This document shows, piece after piece, positions 8,221-15,756 of a stretch of 64,000 nucleotides of DNA (positions within the stretch are counted from its first letter, which is position 1; the number at the start of each line of letters is the position of its first letter). The position numbers were made by a program, and so were the translations under genes. The notes below the pieces were generated by a model. It was not told where the DNA came from. It worked only from the letters and a program-made list of their open reading frames with translations, and made no database searches. This DNA comes from Bacillota bacterium. GTDB taxonomy: Bacteria; Bacillota; Clostridia; Acetivibrionales; DTU013. The stretch lies in the NCBI GenBank assembly GCA_023439545.1, contig JAEXNT010000032.1, forward strand, positions 62,001 to 126,000, written 5' to 3'.

Positions 8221-8820
8221 TTAATCTGTAGCGATTTTCTCCAAGCGAAAAAATTGTCCTTTTACTAAAAGTGTTGCAATACCATTACTATCCGTGATTA
8301 AGTCAAAAGAATCATCGAAATCTTTAAGGCTAAGCGAAATACATATAAATGGAGGTGATATCCCATCCCATATATCAGACGGCTGCCTATATATTAAGAA
8401 CAAGTCATCCCATGTCGAAACGCGATAACCTAATTCGGTCGGAGGCGAAAAAGCTGTTATATTTTTTGCATCTATATGAAGCTCTGTATTCAAGTACTTT
8501 TCTTTTATTCTCATAATTATTTTTTCATTTTCATTTTTTTCAACTTTCGTAGTTGCCTCGGCTCCATGATATTCAACACTTTCGCCAAGATATTCTGTTA
8601 TTTTCCAATCACCATAAGCAACTGAAATCTCCTTAGATTCAGCTTTTTCCCCACCTCCAGAAACAGCAGAAACTTCATTGGATTCTGTATCTTTTGAAAT
8701 AAGGCTATTACTTTCTTTCTTGGGTTGTAGACCACAAGAAAGAAATGTGATTAAAGAAAATAAAATCAAGGTAACAATAACAGCTTTACTTTTTTGGTTT
8801 CGTATAATCTCTTTGAACAT
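8221..8820 (-). CDS. Putative lipoprotein, A+T-rich
   Basis: A 199-residue protein with a basic start, hydrophobic segment and lipobox LSC (Cys about residue 29), then a Ser/Glu-rich linker and a globular part with several Trp-Asp motifs. No family is recognised. The second of two adjacent ATGs is chosen because GAGGG lies six bases before it. The right end of its upstream region is cut by an IS3 element whose terminal repeat starts at 8856, 35 bases before the start codon, so the native promoter is probably lost or replaced. Confidence 0.6.
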   Translation of the reverse strand: MFKEIIRNQKSKAVIVTLILFSLITFLSCGLQPKKESNSLISKDTESNEVSAVSGGGEKAESKEISVAYGDWKITEYLGESVEYHGAEATTKVEKNENEKIIMRIKEKYLNTELHIDAKNITAFSPPTELGYRVSTWDDLFLIYRQPSDIWDGISPPFICISLSLKDFDDSFDLITDSNGIATLLVKGQFFRLEKIATD

Positions 8821-8919
8821 CATAATCCCTCACAAAATCTCCAAATTTATAAATCTGACCTTACTCCGCAATCATAGACACGGAGAATCCCCCAATCTAC
8901 GTTTTTCTTCAAATCTCTA

Positions 8920-9771
8920 TTAGGCCGGTTCTTTGAGCTTAAATGGCAGAACATAACCATTTGTTGAATGTAGCCTATTCCTATTGTAAAATAATTCTAT
9001 GTATTCGAAAACCGCCTTTTTGGCCTCATCACGGGTCTTGAACCTGTAATCGTTGAGCCATTCCATCTACAATTTACCCCAAAAGGATTCCATTGGTGCG
9101 TTATCATAACAGTTACCCTTTCTGCTCATACTGCAGATAAAACCGTACTTTTCCAAATGCTTCTGGTATTCCTTGCTGGCATACTGAACACCGCGGTCTG
9201 AATGTACCATCAATCCTGCACTTGCTCCCGTCCTTCCAATCGCCTGTTTCAGAGCTGCCGATACCAGTTCAGTCTTCATCCTGCTGTCCATTGCCCATCC
9301 AACAAGCTTTCTGCCATGTAAATCCATAACGCCGGCCAAATACAGCCATCCTTCATCCGCCCCGATATATGTAATGTCCGAAACCCATTTTTCATTTGGC
9401 CACTCAGCCGTAAAGTTTTGATTTAACAGGTTCTCAGCCACCGGTAGATTGTGATTTGAATTCGTTGTTGCTTTGTATTTCTTAACCGTCTTTGACCTGA
9501 TACCGTTTGCTCGCATCAGCCGAGCCACACGTCACAGGCTGGCCTTCTGATCCTCCGGAAGATTTTTCGTTATCCTCGGCGCACCATAGACCTTCCTTGT
9601 ACTCTCGTGTATTTTAATAATAGTGCTCAGAAGTTTCTTGTTCTCCTGGCTGCGCTTGCTTTCAGATCTATTGATATATGCGTAATATCCGCTCCTCGAT
9701 ACGTTTAAGGCCTCACACATCTTCGCAATCCGAAACCGGGAGCGGTGTTCATGGATAAAGCTGAACTTTTT
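8920..9771 (-). pseudogene. IS3 orfB transposase with two nonsense codons
   Basis: DDE transposase reading from KKFSFIHEH to LKEPA. The catalytic residues are in WVSDITY (D), VHSDRGVQY (D) and DNAPMESFWG (E). Two stop codons interrupt one otherwise continuous frame: TGA at 9534-9532 (after EDQKASL) and TAG at 9069-9067 (after FWGKL, where relatives have Lys). Both look like single-base changes and suggest recent death. The frame overlaps the end of orfA in the -1 phase, as expected for programmed frameshifting. Confidence 0.88.
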
Positions 9772-10061
9772 TATTTCTGATTTTTCGCGAAGTAGGCCGC
9801 CGCTTTTTTTGGGATTTCATTCTCCTCTTTGAGATCCGCCAGTTGACGGCGTAATTTTCTGATTTCTTCATCTTCCGGCTTCATATTACCACTGCCGGGA
9901 AAAGCATTTTCTCCGTCCCGCCTGTAATTCCTGACCCAATCCCTGACCGATGTATAGTGTACTCCCAGTTCCTCAGCCATCTTGCTGATGGTTGTCTCCT
10001 TTCCCAGTATCCTCAGGACAACCTGCTCCTTGAATGCCTTATCATATTTTCCCTGCTGCAT
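9771..10061 (-). CDS. IS3 orfA, helix-turn-helix transposase subunit
   Basis: A 96-residue DNA-binding subunit. The N-terminal helix-turn-helix (TISKMAEELGVHYTSVRDW) is followed by the leucine-zipper-like stretch EEIRKLRRQLADLKEENE that mediates assembly with OrfAB. Intact. It recognises the terminal inverted repeats in this family. ATG start close to the right end of the element. Confidence 0.85.
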   Translation of the reverse strand: MQQGKYDKAFKEQVVLRILGKETTISKMAEELGVHYTSVRDWVRNYRRDGENAFPGSGNMKPEDEEIRKLRRQLADLKEENEIPKKAAAYFAKNQK

Positions 10062-10150
10062 ACTTCTTCCCTCCGTTTTTTATTATAGAGGGTTTCTCTA
10101 TGTCCATCAAATCAGAGTAAGGTCACTACTCTGGTTTAATTCTACTAATG

Positions 10151-10995
10151 CTAATTTGAATGGCCCCTAAAAAGCCATCCATTCTTTATGTGAAAATTTG
10201 AACCTTTAATCGCTGCAGCCCTTGCTGCTTCGGCAAATTCGGCTGGCGTTTTATTTGTTAGTCCACTGTGAGGTTTGTACTCGTTATAGTCTTTTCTCCA
10301 GTTTTCTATCTTATATATCTCATCTTCCAGGACATAAACCAATTGACGTTCAAGCACTCGTCCCGCAAGCTGCTATTGAATGATTCAATATGGGCATTGC
10401 CGGTCGGTTTCCCTGGCCGGGAATACTCCAGTTGTACCTTGTTTATATACGCCCGAGCGTCCAGTGCCCGTGATATGAATTCCGGTTTGTTATCTACTTT
10501 GATTTTTCCCACAATCCTTTTTCTACTTTTATTTCATCCAAAACATTTGCTACAATTTCTCTCATTATCGCTTTATCCGCATATATTGTAAGACATTCGC
10601 GGCTATATGTTTCAATCAGCGTTAAAGCACTAAAGCGTTTGCCGTTGAACAGTTGATCTGAAACAAAATCTATTGTCCAGCATTCGTTAAGTGCAGCAGC
10701 TGTATTCCTTTCCAGAACCCTGGGTCCGCTTACCTTATTGCGCTTGCTTTTATTCCTTAGGTTAAGCTCTTCTTCCTTGTATAGCCGATAAACACGTTTA
10801 TGATAAACATACCAGCCCTCTTGTCGCAAAAGTACATAGATGCGTCTATATCCATATCTCACGCGAACTGACACTATTTCCTTTATTCTCATCCTAAGGA
10901 AAGACTGCTCGTCCTTCTTTGACTTAACCGGTATGTTTTTCGGTCTATCTCTAAACTTTGCATGGGCGGTGCTCGCTCATCTCATATTTTGACTC
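10151..10995 (-). pseudogene. IS407-type orfB transposase, frameshifted
   Basis: Transposase pieces in at least three phases: an N-terminal stretch before 10,900 with stops; 10892-10494 with ECWTIDFVSDQ (first D); 10512-10306 with VDNKPEF (second D) and HIESFNSSLRDECLN (E); and 10357-10151 with WRKDYNEYKPHSGLTNKTPAEF, the usual C-terminus. The catalytic triad is still readable but no single frame spans it. Confidence 0.82.
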
Positions 10996-11030
10996 GAGGT
11001 ACCTCACCATCTCTCGCCGGTCGGCAGGCT

Positions 11031-11297
11031 TTAGAATTTTTTTGACAGTACGTCCTGCAGCATAACTTTGTCCAAGCTCAGATCCACTACCATCTGCTTA
11101 AGTTTCCTATTCTCCTCTTCAAGCTGCCTGAGACTCTTTACATCGCAGGGAAGCATCCCACCATATTTGCTTTTCCATCGGTAGAATGTCCGCTCTGCGA
11201 TGTCGATCTTACGGCACACTTCAGCCACGGGGACGCCCAATTCAGCTTGTTTGAGCACAAATACAATCATCTCGTCGGTGAATCACGTTTTCTTCAT
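11031..11297 (-). pseudogene. IS407-type orfA with early stop
   Basis: Helix-turn-helix subunit (GVPVAEVCRKIDIAERTFYRWKSKYGG is its core, residues about 20-45) followed by a leucine zipper. The natural ATG at 11297-11295 is followed after three codons by TGA (11285-11283), where relatives have Arg or Lys. The downstream part remains open. Confidence 0.8.
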
Positions 11298-11307
11298 TTC
11301 CCTGTCC

Positions 11308-11455
11308 ACAGTCCATGCGCCATCAGATAATGCTTTTACCTCAAAAGAAGTACAATTAAAGTCATCAATATAGTATATAGGAACATTTCTTTCTTTTCGT
11401 TAATATATTTTGAAGCTGATTACCATCAAGGATGAACACTTCCGCAGTATCCCAA
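11308..11455 (-). pseudogene. Fragment of an RHS C-terminal domain (paralogue of the 12.1-15.7 kb gene)
   Basis: The DNA and, across frameshifts, the protein match the C-terminal domain of the adjacent RHS gene. The remnant reads WDTAEVFILD, YINEKKE and YIDDFNCTSF, against WDTAEVFTLN, YINDKRE and YDIDDFNCTSF in the intact gene. The stretch around AAAAGAAGTACAATTAAA is identical in both. At least two frameshifts are present. The match ends where the IS407-like element begins, so that element inserted into or beside this second RHS tail. Confidence 0.8.
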
Positions 11456-11731
11456 CCGCAGGGTTACTTCCGGCTCACCCGCTTACCACTACAGGCGCAG
11501 GGGAACCGGCCCGGCAGTCAACATCATTCCAGTTCGTCAGCATGCATGCCCGAAGCAGCGGTTCCTGCGCCTGTCTGCTTGTAGAAGAGCCCTCCGAATC
11601 GACGGCCGGATCAGGAACACGGGCGGTACGGATGCAGCGGATACTCTTGTTAACCGGCGATGATGATCAATTTTCGCCCGGCGGACATAGTCAAAATTCA
11701 TCCGGCGTTGACAAGATCTTCTCCCAAATAT
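11456..11731 (-). other. G+C-rich non-coding stretch between RHS relic and small membrane gene
   Basis: No supportable gene. Composition changes sharply from the A+T-rich genes on both sides. On the minus strand the segment GTAAGCGGGTGAGCCGG resembles the GTAA-starting ends of IS66 elements, but no partner end or transposase was found. It is probably mobile-element debris. Confidence 0.3.
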
Positions 11732-12097
11732 CTACTTGCTCATTTTTTCGAATTCAAAAGTTTTAAGTAACCCTTCATATGTGCTACCTATACTACCAAA
11801 TTCATATTCTCCAGGTTTCAGTTTGAAATCATTCTTTTTCATATAACTGGATAATTGAAACCTGACACTTTCGCTAATTTCTAATAATGCAGCGCATTTA
11901 CCCTGCGGTTTGTCAAAATCTGTATAGTCCACCACTTGACCTTCTTCAACTGTAAATTGTGTATATCCCTTGATAAAAGGTGTATTATCGATAGCTTTAA
12001 AAAAACTCGAAATAGTGCATACTGCATAAACTGATAGAGAAAAAACTATGATGATAATTAAAATTATTAAAGTCTTTAATACTTTTTTATTGATCAT
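11732..12097 (-). CDS. Small membrane protein downstream of RHS (candidate immunity protein)
   Basis: A 121-residue protein: a basic start, one strong membrane helix (about 8-30), then an outward or periplasm-facing domain with a single Cys. No family is recognised. It starts 36 bases after the stop of the RHS gene on the same strand. In RHS and other polymorphic-toxin loci that slot is normally held by the cognate immunity gene. Its A+T-rich composition matches the C-terminal tip of the RHS gene and not the RHS core, which also fits a toxin/immunity cassette. Function is inferred from position only. Confidence 0.55.
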   Translation of the reverse strand: MINKKVLKTLIILIIIIVFSLSVYAVCTISSFFKAIDNTPFIKGYTQFTVEEGQVVDYTDFDKPQGKCAALLEISESVRFQLSSYMKKNDFKLKPGEYEFGSIGSTYEGLLKTFEFEKMSK

Positions 12098-12132
12098 AAA
12101 GTACCTCGAAACATATTTGGGGGAGAAAAATA

Positions 12133-15100
12133 TTATTTACTTCTAGATCCTATTGATGTACTTTGCCCACTATGCTCTATTACATAACCATTAGTAAAGG
12201 TTATATACTTACCGCCTATACGGTTCTTAATATCTTGAGCAGCATCACCTGGCGTATATCCATAGTAACTATCCAGTCTAGCAACAGCTGCATTAATTAA
12301 TAGACCTGGATATTGTGGGTATACCTTTCCTAATAATTCAGATGCATTTTGAGGAACTTGCCAATCATGTTCATATACTTGAATATTGCATATGTGGAGT
12401 CCCGCACCATTTGTTAATGCATCTAATGCAAAAGAAGTACAATTAAAATCATCAATATCATATTGGGGAACATTTTCTCTTTTATCATTAATATACTCCT
12501 TTAAATCCTGAAATTGGCAAGAATTAAGTGTGAACACTTCTGCTGTATCCCACTTATGATTACTATCTTCTGTTATCCAACCTTCCACATCATAGGCTCC
12601 CAATAGCATTCCGGCACCCTTTTCCTTTGCTGCTAAACCAATATAAGTAACGTTACCATATCCGTCATCTATTCGCAAAAACGTATGTCCAGTATTTATT
12701 GCAGGTTTTCCATCTGTTCCAGTTTCTACATCACCACAATCCCTAGAATTGGGGTTAGGACTTTCTACACATAAAGCCACAGTAGCAAGTCCATTATAGT
12801 AACTATTTATATAATCATCTAAATTTGTAGCAGAAGTTGTTATTGATATAGTCTCTAGATAGATAAGCAAATCATTTGTATAATTACTGTTATCAGTAAG
12901 GTCATTCGTATCTTTATTATAGCCTGTCTTTGTAGGCAAATCAGCTCGTTGCTTATCATTCGGATAACCATTAGAAGATATCATCTGATCTATTGCCTTT
13001 GCTAATGCTTTACTTGCACTTGATGAACTGCTTGAACTACTTTCTGAGCTGCCGCTTGAGCTACTTCCGGAATTGCCAGAACTGTCTCCAGAATCAGTAG
13101 AACCCCGATTAGCCGCATTATCCCTAATTTCTTTTGCCCTTTTGTGGGCCGCATCCATCCCTGCTTGATCGCCTCTATCCTTTGCATCATTCCAGTCGTC
13201 TGTGGCCTCAATAATAGCTTGCTGATCCTCAGACGATAGATTTTCATCTCCCGCTTCCCAATGCCCTGTCGGGTCGGTGTACATGATCGGTTCGTTATGA
13301 CAATATGTATAATGGTTCAATGATAGCGGATCATTCGGATTGCCGGTATAAGTGTCTTCTGATAAGAAACGGGCGACTTTCGAATCGTAATATCGGCTGT
13401 TGAGGTAGTACAGCCCAGTCTCACTATCATACTGATACCCGGCGTATGTGATGTTGTTACTTGTATTGCCGCTCTGTTCCAGTATATTTCCGAAGGCGTC
13501 GTAATAGTAGCTGGCGGCAACGGTTCCATTAGCAGCGATAAGCGCGGTCACATCGGCGTGGCCATTGTACATGTAATATAGCTTGTCAAGGTTCGAGGTT
13601 CTGGAAATGAGGTTGAGCCCGTAAACATTCTGGGCAGTCTGGTTGCCCGAATCATCGGTTTCGAGTATTACCTTGTCCGCTTCGTACAGGTAGTTCGTGA
13701 TATTTCCGTTATCATTCTTTGCTACCCTGTACCCATCTCCATTGTATACATATTTTTCCGTTTTGTCATCTGTGACAGCTTCGATCAACTGGTTAAACGC
13801 ATCGTATCTGTAAAGCACTACGGCGCTTCCGGTTGTCGTACCAGCCTTGTACAGGTTGAAGGTTCCCGTCGCTGTCGGATCGACAGGTTTGGCAGTTTCG
13901 GTGGACTTGCTTATCATATTGCCGTTGTTGTCATAGGCATAATTTACAGTAACAGTTGAGCCGCCGTCATTCGTGACCGTTTTTTCAAGCCGGTTCTGCT
14001 CATTGTAGCTGTAAGTCGTAATCGCGGCTGAAGTGCTGATCGAGACAGTCTCGGTCAGCCGATTTCCCGCGGCGTCAAAGGTATATCCGGATACTCTGCC
14101 GTTAGGTTCGGTCACACTTTCGAGCCTTTCAAGGCTGTCATAGGTATATGATGTCAACCCCTTAGAATCTGATTTCGTTACCTGGTTATGGGCGGCGTCA
14201 TAAGTATAGGTATAGCTGTCTATGACCGTTCCGTCGGCCTTTTTGTTGATCAGAGTCTTTACAAGCCCGTCGTTATAGTAGGTGTACTCTTCTTTCGCTC
14301 CGCTGTTATATATAACTGACTTGCGGCTGCCGTCATTATTATATATGTAAGTAGTCTTGTCGCCGCCCGCAATTACGTTCGCGAGTCTCCCTGCTTTATC
14401 ATAGACCTTCTTAACGACGTTTCCCTTCGGATCGGTAGTTGTTTCGGAGTAGCCCCCGTTGGGCTCTATTCCGTCATAGGTATAAGCTGTTTTCCCGAAA
14501 ACAGGCACTGTCTTTGAAACTACCCTGTTCTGCTCGTCATACACGCGTGTAGTAGTTCCTGTGCCGTCGGTTACGGTGAGCTGGTTGCCGTTACGGTCAT
14601 AGGTATAGCCGATGGCGAGCTTCCCGGTGTTTTGTGCAGTAAGCCTGCCGAATACATCGTAAGCATAGCTGGTCGTAACGCCGTTCCTGTCAGTCATGTT
14701 CTTCATGTTACCGTCAGTGTAATAGGTATAACTCTCGGTCTTAGCGTTTATGTAGGCACTGCCGGCTTTTCCGCCCTGGTCTATTTTCCTCTTCAGAAGA
14801 TTGGCCGCATTGTATTCGAAGGTCGTGGTATTGCCGTTGCCGTCGGTCTGAGTCAGCATGTTGCCGTTAAGGTCATAGCTGTAGCTCGTCATTTCAGATT
14901 TGGCATTCTCTACAGAGACCAGACGATTGAATTCATCATAGTTGTACGTCGTGGTAATGTTCCTGCCGTCGTTTTTTGCAATGATATTTCCGACATCGTC
15001 ATAGTATTGACTTGTAGTGTGCCCCTCGGGGTCTGCGGTGGCGATAAGCCGGTTGTTTCTATCGTAAAGGTATTTAGTCTCATTACCCAGCGCGTCGAAG

Positions 15101-15681
15101 GATTTGACCTGGATGTTGTTTTTGTTGTATTCGAGCTTTTGGATCACAGCATACGGATCACGTTTTTCTATAAGTCTGTTCAACGCGTCGTACACGTTGG
15201 TCGAGACATTTCCTCTCCAATCCGTTACGGTAGTTTGGTTGCCATCGGCGTCATAGCCGTAGGTAGTTACCTTGGTAACCCCATTCACCGTAGTAGACGC
15301 AGTTTTGAGTCTGCTTAATTCATCATAGGTGTTTTCGGAAGTATTGCCGTTTCCGTCTGTAGCGAATCGTGCATTTCCGTTTTTGTCATACCTGGTCGAC
15401 GTCGTATTTTTCTCGGATTCGTCTGCATTCTGTTGCGTCTTGGATAAAAGTCTTCCCTGGTTATCACAGGAGAAGGTTTCGATCAAACCGGTACTGTCCG
15501 TCTGAATTGCCAGCCTGCCCAATTTGTCATACTGGTAGGTCAACGTATTGGAGGGTATTGTAGCATCGCCCGGCGTCGTGGTCTTGCGGACCTGATTCAG
15601 AGCATTGTACTCATATTTAGTAACGTTGCAGTTGGCGTCTGTTTGTGTTTTGAGTTGTCCTGTCAATTCACCTTTGCCCAA
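12133..15681 (-). CDS. RHS/YD-repeat protein, 5'-truncated, with papain-like C-terminal domain
   Basis: A 1,182-residue product. Tandem YD repeats (…YTYDRNGNQ, YDALNRL…) run from the first residues to about 740, then the RHS core closes with RYYDSKVARFLSEDT and TDPTGHW (ending about 808). A Ser-rich linker (about 858-890) leads to a variable tip. The tip carries GHTFLRID (H999) and DDFNCTSFALDAL (C1081), the order expected for a circularly permuted papain/NlpC-like fold, so it may be an amidase or peptidase toxin. The N-terminus has no signal or secretion domain: the first usable codon is a TTG inside the T-tract of the mrdA terminator. The gene therefore looks cut off at its 5' end and may be silent. 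Confidence 0.8.
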   Translation of the reverse strand: MGKGELTGQLKTQTDANCNVTKYEYNALNQVRKTTTPGDATIPSNTLTYQYDKLGRLAIQTDSTGLIETFSCDNQGRLLSKTQQNADESEKNTTSTRYDKNGNARFATDGNGNTSENTYDELSRLKTASTTVNGVTKVTTYGYDADGNQTTVTDWRGNVSTNVYDALNRLIEKRDPYAVIQKLEYNKNNIQVKSFDALGNETKYLYDRNNRLIATADPEGHTTSQYYDDVGNIIAKNDGRNITTTYNYDEFNRLVSVENAKSEMTSYSYDLNGNMLTQTDGNGNTTTFEYNAANLLKRKIDQGGKAGSAYINAKTESYTYYTDGNMKNMTDRNGVTTSYAYDVFGRLTAQNTGKLAIGYTYDRNGNQLTVTDGTGTTTRVYDEQNRVVSKTVPVFGKTAYTYDGIEPNGGYSETTTDPKGNVVKKVYDKAGRLANVIAGGDKTTYIYNNDGSRKSVIYNSGAKEEYTYYNDGLVKTLINKKADGTVIDSYTYTYDAAHNQVTKSDSKGLTSYTYDSLERLESVTEPNGRVSGYTFDAAGNRLTETVSISTSAAITTYSYNEQNRLEKTVTNDGGSTVTVNYAYDNNGNMISKSTETAKPVDPTATGTFNLYKAGTTTGSAVVLYRYDAFNQLIEAVTDDKTEKYVYNGDGYRVAKNDNGNITNYLYEADKVILETDDSGNQTAQNVYGLNLISRTSNLDKLYYMYNGHADVTALIAANGTVAASYYYDAFGNILEQSGNTSNNITYAGYQYDSETGLYYLNSRYYDSKVARFLSEDTYTGNPNDPLSLNHYTYCHNEPIMYTDPTGHWEAGDENLSSEDQQAIIEATDDWNDAKDRGDQAGMDAAHKRAKEIRDNAANRGSTDSGDSSGNSGSSSSGSSESSSSSSSSASKALAKAIDQMISSNGYPNDKQRADLPTKTGYNKDTNDLTDNSNYTNDLLIYLETISITTSATNLDDYINSYYNGLATVALCVESPNPNSRDCGDVETGTDGKPAINTGHTFLRIDDGYGNVTYIGLAAKEKGAGMLLGAYDVEGWITEDSNHKWDTAEVFTLNSCQFQDLKEYINDKRENVPQYDIDDFNCTSFALDALTNGAGLHICNIQVYEHDWQVPQNASELLGKVYPQYPGLLINAAVARLDSYYGYTPGDAAQDIKNRIGGKYITFTNGYVIEHSGQSTSIGSRSK

Positions 15682-15716
15682 AAATAAAAGCCGCTATCCT
15701 CCACGAATAGCAGCTT
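15680..15716 (-). terminator. Terminator after mrdA
   Basis: Stem AAGCTGCTAT/ATAGCGGCTT (one mismatch) with a nine-base loop and the tail TTTTATTTTT on the minus strand. It ends the maf-to-mrdA transcript and overlaps the apparent start of the truncated RHS gene. Confidence 0.85.
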
Positions 15717-15756
15717 CCTTGTGCGAATCCTTACTCCATCAAACTTTCAAAATATT

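Larger units (their letters stand above)
8856..10125 (-). mobile_element. IS3-family insertion sequence, inactivated
   Basis: A 1,270-bp element bounded by imperfect inverted repeats. The left end reads TGACCTTACTCCG and the right end, on the other strand, TGACCTTACTCTG; similarity continues for about 34 bases. It contains orfA and orfB of IS3 type, with the DDE triad visible in orfB. No target duplication is obvious (flanks AAATC and CTACT). Two in-frame stops in orfB make it non-autonomous. It is inserted immediately beside a second, older IS3-family element. Confidence 0.88.
10126..11313 (-). mobile_element. Second IS3-family (IS407-like) element, heavily decayed
   Basis: Remnant of about 1.2 kb with orfA and orfB of the IS407 type. 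Its right edge is placed at about 11,313, where similarity to the RHS gene stops and TGGACTGTGGACAGGG begins. The left edge abuts the first element at 10,126 and could not be resolved, because no matching terminal repeat was found. Several frameshifts and one nonsense codon show it is older than its neighbour. Confidence 0.75.

Noticed and set aside
11410..11766. 118-residue plus-strand frame
   Set aside because: It crosses the antisense of the RHS relic and a G+C-rich junk segment, has no ribosome site, and its composition is not protein-like.
14632..15318. 228-residue plus-strand frame
   Set aside because: Antisense shadow of the YD repeats.
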